Assembly (NCBI GenBank): GCA_007128045.1
Contig: SKYG01000162.1
Location: 1 to 7,232, forward strand
Direction of reading: 5' to 3'
Length of the DNA: 7,232 nt
Source of the DNA: Bacteroidales bacterium
GTDB lineage: Bacteria; Bacteroidota; Bacteroidia; Bacteroidales; UBA7960
In this document: piece by piece, positions 1 to 6,618 of the stretch
Layout: each line of letters opens with the position of its first letter
How positions within the stretch are numbered: the stretch's first letter is position 1
Program-made: the position numbers and the translations under genes
Notes under the pieces: model-generated
Database searches by the model: none
The model's input: only the letters and a program-made list of their open reading frames with translations
Told to the model about the DNA's origin: nothing

Positions 1-985
1 TATGGCTACCGGCTTATACCCGGATAACCACGGATTAGTGAACAACAATTTCTATTGTCCGGATCTGGATATGACTTACCGGCTGGGCGACAGGAAATCT
101 GTTGAAAATGCCATTTTCTATGGTGGAGAACCGATCTGGGTAACAGCTGAGAAGCAAGGCCTGGTTACGGCCTCTTATTTTTGGGTGGGATCAGAAGCAC
201 CTGTGCAAGGTATCCAACCTACCTATTGGAAGCTTTATCAGGGGGATGTCCCATTTGAGGCCCGCATTGACACGGTGATTGCCTGGCTCAACCTGCCGGA
301 TGAACAACGCCCCAGGCTGACCACCTTTTACTTTGACGAGCCCGACAGTAAGGGTCATAACTATGGGCCTGACAGCCGCGAAGTCTCGGAGGTCATTGAG
401 CATCTCGATCAACTGGTAGGGTCTTTAATCAATAGAATAAGCGATCTGCCCATTGCTGACCAGATCAACCTCATTGTCACCTCCGACCACGGCATGACTC
501 AACTGGACATGAACAGGTATGTAAATCTTTCAGATTATACCGACCGATCGTGGTTTGACAGGATACATGGGGGCAATCCACTCTATTCTTTGCAGCCTAA
601 GCCGGAGATGGCTGACTCTGTGTATAACATCCTGAAAAAGGTTGACAATATATCTGTCTGGCACAGAGAAGATATTCCAGCACGCCTGAACTACGGAAAG
701 AATCCGCGTATTCTCGATATGGTGGTGCTTGCTGATAGCTCATGGAGCGTGGGATGGGGCCCAGCCAACGCGAGGTTTCACTCTGGAGGTTCCCATGGTT
801 GGGATAATGCACAGAAATACATGCACACCATATTCTATGCCATGGGGCCGGCATTTAAAACCGGTCACACCCATCCAGCCATTGAAGTGGTCGACCTGTA
901 TCCCTTGATTGCCAAAATATTGAACCTGAATCCTGCCCGAGTCGACGGACAATTGGATCGCACCATAGATATGCTCCAGGAATAA
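1..985 (+). CDS. Nucleotide pyrophosphatase/phosphodiesterase-like protein, 3' part (5' end outside window)
   Basis: C-terminal 327 residues of an alkaline phosphatase superfamily enzyme of the NPP (ectonucleotide pyrophosphatase/phosphodiesterase) type, which cleaves phosphodiester or pyrophosphate bonds with two zinc ions, usually in the periplasm or outside the cell. Seen, numbering from the first visible Met: TGLYPDNHG (3-11), the segment that in this family follows the catalytic-threonine motif; EPDSKGH (113-119) with metal ligands D115 and H119; SDHGM (161-165) with D162 and H163; SGGSHGWDN (261-269) with H265. Five of the usual six metal ligands are therefore present. The nucleophilic Thr, the first metal Asp and any signal peptide must lie upstream of the window. 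The Met at base 2 is internal, because it lies inside the conserved motif. The reading frame is intact to a TAA at 983-985. Family assignment is firm; the substrate (nucleotides or lipid head groups) cannot be told. Confidence 0.88.
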   Translation, partial: MATGLYPDNHGLVNNNFYCPDLDMTYRLGDRKSVENAIFYGGEPIWVTAEKQGLVTASYFWVGSEAPVQGIQPTYWKLYQGDVPFEARIDTVIAWLNLPDEQRPRLTTFYFDEPDSKGHNYGPDSREVSEVIEHLDQLVGSLINRISDLPIADQINLIVTSDHGMTQLDMNRYVNLSDYTDRSWFDRIHGGNPLYSLQPKPEMADSVYNILKKVDNISVWHREDIPARLNYGKNPRILDMVVLADSSWSVGWGPANARFHSGGSHGWDNAQKYMHTIFYAMGPAFKTGHTHPAIEVVDLYPLIAKILNLNPARVDGQLDRTIDMLQE

Positions 986-1007
986 CCACTTAGCCTGCAT
1001 AATTCCT

Positions 1008-1048
1008 AAAAAGCAAACAACTATTTATTACGCTTCGATCCGCTTTTT
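1008..1048. terminator. Weak A/T-rich inverted repeat, possible terminator
   Basis: AAAAAGC (1008-1014) is complementary to GCTTTTT (1042-1048), giving 7 pairs around a 27-base loop, 22 bases after the stop of the phosphodiesterase gene. The T-run on the right arm would resemble a rho-independent end, but the loop is long and the stem is mostly A-T. The right arm also grades into the octamer repeat that starts at 1049. This is a weak candidate only. Confidence 0.22.
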
Positions 1049-1088
1049 GACTTGTTGACTTTCTGACATTTAGACATTTTGACATTTA
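1049..1088. repeat. Octamer tandem repeat, five GAC-headed units
   Basis: Five contiguous 8-base units in exact register: GACTTGTT, GACTTTCT, GACATTTA, GACATTTT, GACATTTA. The preceding CGCTTTTT (1041-1048) may be a decayed sixth unit. The array lies in the 121-base gap between the phosphodiesterase gene and ispG and ends 18 bases before the ispG start. The 8-base period is not a multiple of three, so it is not coding. A second array of the same unit type lies at 6442-6527. No TAnnTTTG promoter element was found in this gap, so the ispG promoter is not located. The function of the array is unknown. Confidence 0.85.
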
Positions 1089-1106
1089 TAAACACATGAA
1101 CTTACC

Positions 1107-2633
1107 ATGAGGTTTCCTAGCAGGGAGGTACAAATAGGAACAAAAGCCCTGGGCGGTAACAACCCGGTTCGGCTGCAATCAATGACAAACACCCCTGTCG
1201 CTGATATAAAAGCTACCATTGAGCAGGCAATACGGATTTTTGAAGCAGGGGCCGATTATGTGCGCATAGCAACACCCGATTTACAGAGTGTCAGACAGCT
1301 TCCGGCAATAAAAAAGGCATTGTATGCAGCAGGCTTCACCAATCCACTTATCGCTGACATCCATTACCAACCCGAGCTGGCGCTGGAAGCAGCTCCTCTG
1401 GTAGAAAAAATCAGGATCAACCCCGGAAATTATGTCGACCGACCAAAGACCGGACAAACCTATTGGAGCGATCAGGAATATGTCCTTGACCTGGAAAGAC
1501 TTAAACAAAAACTGTCCCCCTTAATCAAAGTCTGCAAAGAATACGGCACTGCAATACGTATCGGCACCAATCTGGGGTCGCTATCCCAACGAATCATATA
1601 TAGATACGGGCATACACCGGAAGCAATGGTACAGTCGACACTTGAGTTTCTATGCATTTTTGAGGAACTGTCATTTTTTAATACGGTGGTCTCACTGAAG
1701 GCCAGCAACCCGGCATTCATGATCCAGGCTTATCGCCTCATGGCAGAAAGAATGTCGGAGAAAGGGATGAGCTACCCCATGCATCTCGGAGTTACAGAAG
1801 CCGGCTCTGGGATGGATGGTCGTATAAAATCAGCCCTGGGTATAGGAACTCTGCTAAAAGAAGGCATCGGCGACACCATCAGGGTAAGTCTGACCGAAGA
1901 CCCGGAACATGAAATTCCGGTTGCTAAGGCTATAATTGCATACGCCCTGTCAATGCAACCACCCCAAAAAACACCATCACATGACATAGACAATTCTAAC
2001 GACCCACACGAGCCAATGATAAGTCATGCAGAAAATATGATGGATAATGAAACAACTGTTGATGCAACATCATTGGCAAGCACACAAGAAAAGAAGCGCA
2101 CAGCATCATCAGAGCAGCCAGAGAGGATCGGACGGAAATTGTATACCACCGAAGATGCAGACAGCTTAATGATCATGACTGCCATCGATTTTGGGGAGAA
2201 ACTACTGTTTAAAGAAATTGACGACGTTGTGATAGAGGCACCAAAGATCAAAGAACCCGGGTTAGTCCACCATTTACAGGAATCATTGATGCAAGCTACT
2301 GGCAGGCGTGTTACAAAAACAGAGTTTATCGCATGCCCCGGTTGTGCAAGGACATCCTACGATATTCAAAGCGTTTTGCGGGATATTCAGGAGCGAGCAG
2401 GGAATATTCCCGGGCTGAAGATCGCTGTAATGGGATGCGTGGTGAATGGTCCGGGAGAGATGGCAGATGCTGATTATGGCCTGATGGGAACTGCAAAAGG
2501 TTTATTGTGGCTGTATAAGGGGAGTCAGGTTGTCAGAAAAAATATCCAGCCCGAAATGGCTGCCAGTGAACTCTTACAGCTACTAAAAGATGCGGGGAGA
2601 TGGCATCCGGTATCAGGAGATGATCAGGTATAG
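1107..2633 (+). CDS. ispG: 4-hydroxy-3-methylbut-2-en-1-yl diphosphate synthase (IspG/GcpE), Bacteroidota-type with shortened insert
   Basis: IspG reductively converts the cyclic diphosphate MEcPP to HMBPP, the penultimate step of the MEP isoprenoid pathway, in the cytoplasm with a [4Fe-4S] cluster. Residues 1-275 form the TIM barrel: GGNNPVRLQSMTNT (16-29), ADIHYQP (83-89), RINPGNYV (103-110), HLGVTEAG (226-233), GIGDTIRVSLTEDP (253-266). The C-terminal cluster domain has CPGC (C410, C413), MGCVVNGPGE (C444 and the Glu ligand E451) and EMADADYG. All catalytic ligands are present. Between the two, residues 281-404 replace the additional domain of large IspG proteins. That domain is roughly 250 residues in Bacteroides, giving about 600-620 in total; here it is about 125 residues and the protein is 508. 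Residues 281-345 read as a polar, probably disordered linker. The start at 1107 is the first ATG in frame and fits the family N-terminus. Enzyme identity is certain. Confidence 0.97.
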   Translation: MRFPSREVQIGTKALGGNNPVRLQSMTNTPVADIKATIEQAIRIFEAGADYVRIATPDLQSVRQLPAIKKALYAAGFTNPLIADIHYQPELALEAAPLVEKIRINPGNYVDRPKTGQTYWSDQEYVLDLERLKQKLSPLIKVCKEYGTAIRIGTNLGSLSQRIIYRYGHTPEAMVQSTLEFLCIFEELSFFNTVVSLKASNPAFMIQAYRLMAERMSEKGMSYPMHLGVTEAGSGMDGRIKSALGIGTLLKEGIGDTIRVSLTEDPEHEIPVAKAIIAYALSMQPPQKTPSHDIDNSNDPHEPMISHAENMMDNETTVDATSLASTQEKKRTASSEQPERIGRKLYTTEDADSLMIMTAIDFGEKLLFKEIDDVVIEAPKIKEPGLVHHLQESLMQATGRRVTKTEFIACPGCARTSYDIQSVLRDIQERAGNIPGLKIAVMGCVVNGPGEMADADYGLMGTAKGLLWLYKGSQVVRKNIQPEMAASELLQLLKDAGRWHPVSGDDQV

Positions 2634-2650
2634 GATATGCATAAAACCAC

Positions 2651-2658
2651 TATCTTTG
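2651..2658 (+). promoter_or_regulatory. Bacteroidota -7 promoter element upstream of trkA
   Basis: TATCTTTG followed by CA matches the TAnnTTTG -7 consensus used by the Bacteroidota primary sigma factor. It sits in the 50-base ispG-trkA gap, 25 bases before the trkA ATG, so transcription would start near 2663-2667 with a leader of roughly 20 bases. No TTTG-like -33 element is visible at the expected distance; that element is often weak in this phylum. If active, it would let trkA-trkH be expressed independently of ispG. Confidence 0.62.
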
Positions 2659-2683
2659 CACAAAATATTATAGCTATCCCACG

Positions 2684-4027
2684 ATGAATATAGTTATAGC
2701 CGGCGACAGTGATGTAGCATTTCACCTGGCTAAATTGCTGTCTGTCGAGAACCACAATATCACCCTGATCAGTCCGAATGCAGAGCTTCTGAAAGTTATT
2801 GAAGCGCATTCCGACCTGCTGACCATTGTTGGCGACTCTACCTCTTTACCCATCCTGAAGAGCAGCTATGTTAAGCGTGCAGACCTGCTTATCAGTGCCC
2901 ACCTGGACGGCCGGTTAAATTTACTTACCGCCATCCTGGCCAAACGACTCGGAGCCCGGAAATGCATCGCCAAGGTGAATGACCCTGACTACCTGACAGA
3001 CGAATGCAAGACCCACTATAAAAGCCTGGGGATCGATTACCTGGTTTCTCCGGAACAGATAGCCGCCAGAGAGGTTACCAATCTTCTTACCAATACAGCA
3101 GCCACAGAAATATTCGACTTTTCATACAATCAACTTTCTCTCATGCTGATCAAACTTGAAGAAGGTGCTCCCGTAATTGGTAAATCATTGCAGGATATTG
3201 CCGGCGAATACAAGAAGCTGGATTTTCGGGCTGTGGCGATCCACAGGAAGTCGACCACACGTATTCCACGCGGAGAAGATATTTTTCAGGCCGACGATCT
3301 CGCATACGTAGTCACAAAACCCAACGGGATTGACCACCTGCTTCAGCTTGGAGGCAAGAAACATTTTGATGTAAGAAACGTAATGATCATCGGCGGTGGC
3401 GCGGTAGGCACCCTGGCAGCGTTGAACCTGGAGAAGCGTTTTAATGTGAAATTGTTTGAGAAAAATCCGATAAGAAGTGTAGAGCTATCCAACAAACTGC
3501 AAAACACCCTGATTATTAATGGAGATGCCCGCAGCATAACACTTCTGGAAGATGAAGGTATCGCGGCCATGGATGCGTTTGTTGCCGTTACAAACAACTC
3601 CGAAACAAACATACTTACCTGCCTGCTTGCCAGAAAATATGGCGTAAAAAAAACCATTGCCCTGGTTGAGAACATTGACTTTATAGATATCTCCCAAACC
3701 ATCGGCATCGACACCATCATCAATAAAAAACTTGCCACGGCCAGCTATATCCTTAGGTTTACCATGACCTCTGAAGTTATCTCCACAAAATGCCTGACAG
3801 GAACAGAGGCTGAAGTATTTGAGTTCCTCGCCAAACCCGGTTCCCCAATTACCAAAAGGCCCATCCACAAATCAAAATTTCCCGAGAAAGCCATTATCGG
3901 AGGTTTTATCAGAAATCAAACAGGATTTATTGCAACAGGCGATATGCAGATCCAGGCCAACGACAGGGTGGTTGTCTTTGCCCTGCCAGAGGCCTTCCAT
4001 GCAGCCGACAGAATGTTTAAAGCGTAA
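2684..4027 (+). CDS. trkA: Trk potassium uptake system regulatory subunit TrkA
   Basis: Cytosolic peripheral subunit that forms a ring on TrkH and gates potassium uptake in response to nucleotides (NAD(H), ATP/ADP in studied homologues). The 447 residues fit the usual double architecture: RCK-N 1 (1-125), RCK-C 1 (about 140-220), RCK-N 2 (231-350), RCK-C 2 (about 365-447). The second Rossmann motif is canonical, GGGAVG (237-242) with acidic E259 at the end of strand 2, and ALVEN-ID (326-332) and INKK (346-349) are typical. The first motif is degenerate: GDSDVA (7-12) in place of GxGxxG, and the strand-2 acidic residue is replaced by Ser (ITLIS, S30). The ATG is 50 bases after ispG and gives an N-terminus starting exactly at beta-strand 1. 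No Shine-Dalgarno sequence is seen. It is followed 16 bases later by trkH, so the two are almost certainly cotranscribed. Confidence 0.95.
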   Translation: MNIVIAGDSDVAFHLAKLLSVENHNITLISPNAELLKVIEAHSDLLTIVGDSTSLPILKSSYVKRADLLISAHLDGRLNLLTAILAKRLGARKCIAKVNDPDYLTDECKTHYKSLGIDYLVSPEQIAAREVTNLLTNTAATEIFDFSYNQLSLMLIKLEEGAPVIGKSLQDIAGEYKKLDFRAVAIHRKSTTRIPRGEDIFQADDLAYVVTKPNGIDHLLQLGGKKHFDVRNVMIIGGGAVGTLAALNLEKRFNVKLFEKNPIRSVELSNKLQNTLIINGDARSITLLEDEGIAAMDAFVAVTNNSETNILTCLLARKYGVKKTIALVENIDFIDISQTIGIDTIINKKLATASYILRFTMTSEVISTKCLTGTEAEVFEFLAKPGSPITKRPIHKSKFPEKAIIGGFIRNQTGFIATGDMQIQANDRVVVFALPEAFHAADRMFKA

Positions 4028-4043
4028 TTAATACCATGGAATC

Positions 4044-5510
4044 ATGATCTCCAGGTCGGATGTTCATTTTCGGCTGATAATAAAATTTATCGGCATATTA
4101 TTGATGATACTGTCGGGTGCGATGGCGACATCTATCTTATGGTCATGGTATTATAATGAGACGCAGGTGATCCGGTCATTGCTGATAAGCAGCGCCATCA
4201 CTTTTTCTTCAGGCTTGTTGCTTTTTATGCTTACCTCCGGCTATGACCACCGCAATATCGGCAAAAAAGAAGGTTATATCGTAGTAACTTTCACATGGGT
4301 TAGCATCACCCTGTTTGGGTCACTGCCCTTTTATTTATCCGGTGCTATACCATCCTACACCAATGCTTTTTTTGAAACTATGTCAGGATTCACCACGACA
4401 GGTGCTACCATCCTGACCGATATAGAAGCCATGCCTAAAGGATTGTTGTTTTGGCGCAGCATGACCCATTGGCTTGGTGGGATGGGTATAATCGTGCTAA
4501 CTCTGGCCATCCTGCCTATCCTGGGCGTCGGTGGTATGCAGCTGTTCGTGGCTGAAGCACCCGGCACTACGCCCAGCAGGCTGCATCCCAGGATTACCGA
4601 AACGGCGAAAAGACTCTGGGGTATATATGTCATATTCACCTTGTTACAAACCTTACTGCTGATGTTTGGCGGAATGGACCTCTTCGATGCTATTTGTCAT
4701 GCATTCAGCACGATGGCCACCGGAGGGTTCTCAACAAAAAATGACAGCATCGCAGGCTTTTCTCCTTATATTCAATATGTGATCATCTTGTTCATGATTA
4801 TTGCCGGAACAAGTTTCTCGCTTCATTACTTTCTGCTTAAAGGACAATTCAGAAAGGTACTTGACAATGAAGAGTTCCGCTTTTATCTCTCCATTATTTT
4901 CGTGTTTGCGATTATCTATACAGTGGTTATTTATGGCATGCACCAGGCAGGTCCCGAAGAGGCTTTCAGAGATAGTTTGTTTCAGATAGTATCCATTACA
5001 ACAACAACAGGATTCATTACAGCCGACTATCTCCAATGGCATGGACTTCTTTGGTTTGGATTATTTTTGCTGATGTTTACAGGCGGATGTATTGGATCTA
5101 CAGGAGGAGGCATAAAAATGATACGAATCCTTATTCTTGTGAAAAACACCAGGCTTGAGCTTAAAAGATTAATACATCCCATGGCAATCATTCCGGTCAG
5201 GGTAAATGGGAAAACCATTCCCACGGAGATCATTCAGAACTTCCTTGCCTTCTTTCTGTTGTATATGTTGATCATGGTTGCTGGATCAACCATCATGACT
5301 GCGTTTGGTTTGGATTTCACTTCCGCAGTCGGTGCATCTATTGCTACCCTGGGAAACATTGGCCCGGCTATCGGCAAACTAGGGCCAGTTGATAATTATG
5401 CATTCATTCCACTGGGAGCAAAATGGGCACTAAGTTTCTTTATGCTTATTGGCAGACTCGAAATATTTACCGTTTTGTTATTGTTCTCCCCAAGCTTTTG
5501 GAAAAGATAG
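4044..5510 (+). CDS. trkH: Trk potassium uptake system membrane pore subunit TrkH
   Basis: Inner-membrane potassium-translocating subunit of the SKT superfamily (TrkH/KtrB), built from four membrane-pore-membrane repeats plus two N-terminal helices. The four filter segments are visible: SGFTTTGATI (114-123), STMATGGFST (222-231), SITTTTGFIT (317-326) and SIATLGNIGPAIG (432-444), each with the filter Gly (G120, G227, G323, G437). The intramembrane gating loop TGGCIGSTGGGIK (346-358) is complete, and the C-terminal MLIGRLEIFT (467-476) is a family hallmark. The length of 488 residues is normal for TrkH; KtrB is usually shorter, and the presence of a two-domain TrkA partner also favours Trk over Ktr. 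The ATG at 4044 follows trkA by 16 bases. An ATG at 4036 runs into a stop after three codons and is not the start. The gene appears intact. Confidence 0.96.
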   Translation: MISRSDVHFRLIIKFIGILLMILSGAMATSILWSWYYNETQVIRSLLISSAITFSSGLLLFMLTSGYDHRNIGKKEGYIVVTFTWVSITLFGSLPFYLSGAIPSYTNAFFETMSGFTTTGATILTDIEAMPKGLLFWRSMTHWLGGMGIIVLTLAILPILGVGGMQLFVAEAPGTTPSRLHPRITETAKRLWGIYVIFTLLQTLLLMFGGMDLFDAICHAFSTMATGGFSTKNDSIAGFSPYIQYVIILFMIIAGTSFSLHYFLLKGQFRKVLDNEEFRFYLSIIFVFAIIYTVVIYGMHQAGPEEAFRDSLFQIVSITTTTGFITADYLQWHGLLWFGLFLLMFTGGCIGSTGGGIKMIRILILVKNTRLELKRLIHPMAIIPVRVNGKTIPTEIIQNFLAFFLLYMLIMVAGSTIMTAFGLDFTSAVGASIATLGNIGPAIGKLGPVDNYAFIPLGAKWALSFFMLIGRLEIFTVLLLFSPSFWKR

Positions 5511-5512
5511 TA

Positions 5513-5520
5513 TATATTTG
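5513..5520 (+). promoter_or_regulatory. Bacteroidota -7 promoter element upstream of the glycosyltransferase
   Basis: TATATTTG followed by CGG matches TAnnTTTG and begins three bases after the trkH stop, 23 bases before the glycosyltransferase ATG. The nearest TTTG (5497-5500) is only 12 bases upstream, too close for a normal -33 element, so the promoter is supported by the -7 box and its placement alone. It would separate expression of the glycosyltransferase from the trk genes. Confidence 0.5.
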
Positions 5521-5543
5521 CGGCTTATCAATCTGATCGTGGC

Positions 5544-6434
5544 ATGCTGAGTATTTGTATTCCGGTATATAACGTACAGGTATCACAACTGGTGAACACG
5601 CTGCACCAACAGGGAAAACGCCTCGATGTACCCTTTGAGATACTCCTTATTGACGATGCCTCGGAGGAAACATTCCGGCAGTCAAACAGCGCACTTGGCA
5701 AGCTGCAATATGTCAGGTATGAAGAGCTTACACAGAATATCGGCCGAAGCAGGATACGAAACCTCCTGGCTGTCAAAGCACGTTTTCCCCTCTTGCTTTT
5801 CCTGGATTGCGATGCAGAGATCACCACCGGAGATTTTCTTAAGAAATACCTTGATGCAGGGAAAGATGGATCGGTAGTTTGTGGCGGACATGTCTATCAA
5901 TCTGAACAGCCATCCCATCCTTTTGTCCTCCACTGGCTTGCAGGAAGCCAAAGAGAAGTAGTTCCGGCTTCAGCAAGACAAAGAAAACCACATCACTCTT
6001 TCATGACAGGAAGCTTTCTTGTACCTTCCAGCCTGCTGTACCAGCTGCCATTCAATGAAGAGTTATCTGGTTATGGACACGAAGATACCCTATATGGATA
6101 TCAATTAATGAAGCGCAGCATAGCGGTTAAACATATCGACAACCCCATCATTCACAACGGACTGGAATCCGGAATTATGTTTCTCAGCAAAATACGACAA
6201 AGCCTGGTTAACCTGAAAAAAATTAGTGAACTGACAAAGTATGACCCTGAGTTTATAGATATGGTGCGGGTACTAAAGGTGTACCATACCCTTAAACGTT
6301 ATAAGATAGATAGGCTCTTTATCTTGTTTTTTAAACCGATTGAGAACACCACGATAAAACATCTGACCGGAAAACACCCCCGCCTTTGCATGCTCGATGT
6401 GTATAAGCTTGGAATCATCTGCCAGCAACCCTGA
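5544..6434 (+). CDS. Family 2 (GT-A fold) glycosyltransferase
   Basis: Transfers a sugar from a nucleotide-sugar donor to an unidentified acceptor; members of this family in bacteria commonly build cell-surface polysaccharides. The 296 residues start directly with the first strand, SICIPVYN (3-10). IDDAS (36-40) gives the nucleotide-binding Asp pair D37/D38, and NIGRSRIRN (65-73) is the family's N-x-G-x-x-x-x-R-N motif. LDCDAE (87-92) is the DxD metal site (D88, D90). GYGHEDTLYGYQL (176-188) matches the G-x-E-D acceptor-side motif with the likely catalytic base in E180/D181, and H204 may be the late His ligand of GT-A enzymes. No transmembrane helix is evident, so a cytosolic or membrane-peripheral enzyme is likely. 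Residues 225-296 are basic and have no recognisable motif. It starts 33 bases after trkH with its own probable promoter and converges on manA. Donor and acceptor cannot be predicted. Confidence 0.9.
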   Translation: MLSICIPVYNVQVSQLVNTLHQQGKRLDVPFEILLIDDASEETFRQSNSALGKLQYVRYEELTQNIGRSRIRNLLAVKARFPLLLFLDCDAEITTGDFLKKYLDAGKDGSVVCGGHVYQSEQPSHPFVLHWLAGSQREVVPASARQRKPHHSFMTGSFLVPSSLLYQLPFNEELSGYGHEDTLYGYQLMKRSIAVKHIDNPIIHNGLESGIMFLSKIRQSLVNLKKISELTKYDPEFIDMVRVLKVYHTLKRYKIDRLFILFFKPIENTTIKHLTGKHPRLCMLDVYKLGIICQQP

Positions 6435-6441
6435 TCAGACA

Positions 6442-6527
6442 GACCTTAGACCTTACACTTTCAGACTTTCAGACCTTCTGACTTTCAGACTTTCAGACCT
6501 TCTGACTTTCAGACCTTCTGACATATT
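6442..6527. repeat. Octamer tandem repeat, long array with 24-base superperiod
   Basis: Nine 8-base units in register from 6456 to 6527, mostly GACTTTCA and GACCTTCT and ending GACATATT, preceded by two 7-base GACCTTA units (6442-6455). The order of units creates a higher-order period: bases 6457-6490 are identical to 6481-6514 at a shift of 24. The array starts 7 bases after the glycosyltransferase stop and lies between convergent genes. It shares its unit and its 3' tail with the array at 1049-1088. It has no unique spacers, so it is not a CRISPR array. The function is unknown; such short-unit arrays often arise by replication slippage. Confidence 0.9.
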
Positions 6528-6560
6528 CTTTAAAAAACACTTCAACAACTCAACAGTTTG

Positions 6561-6618
6561 CCGGACAGGTCAAGCCCTGTCCCTACAGTTCAACCGGACA
6601 GGTCAGGCCCTGACCCTA
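6561..6618. repeat. Two copies of a 25-base palindromic repeat
   Basis: Copies at 6561-6585 and 6594-6618 match at 23 of 25 positions (differences at unit positions 13 and 20) and sit 33 bases apart; similar flanking ACAGTT bases precede both. Each folds into a hairpin: copy 1 as GGACAGG (6563-6569) with CCTGTCC (6576-6582) around a 6-base loop, and copy 2 as GGTCAGG (6601-6607) with CCTGACC (6609-6615), an almost continuous 15-base palindrome. Copy 2 ends on the complement of the manA stop codon. Neither hairpin has a T-run, so they are not classical terminators, although hairpins between convergent genes could protect or end both messages. This kind of GC-rich dispersed palindrome is typically present in many copies per genome, which one window cannot show. 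Confidence 0.8.

Noticed and set aside
2..4. ATG as the start of the phosphodiesterase gene
   Set aside because: The Met lies inside the conserved segment TGLYP..HG; the catalytic Thr and first metal ligand of the family must precede it, so the gene is cut by the window edge.
3343..3868. Two overlapping minus-strand open frames (131 and 127 codons) inside trkA
   Set aside because: They are antisense shadows of a strongly conserved gene, have no recognisable motifs, and have no promoter or ribosome site.
6563..6615. Rho-independent bidirectional terminator
   Set aside because: Both hairpins lack a following T-run on either strand. They may still end or protect messages, but the sequence alone does not support a classical terminator.
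6442..6618. Possible CRISPR array
   Set aside because: The octamer array has no spacers, and the 25-base palindrome occurs only twice with an 8-base gap. There are no cas genes nearby.
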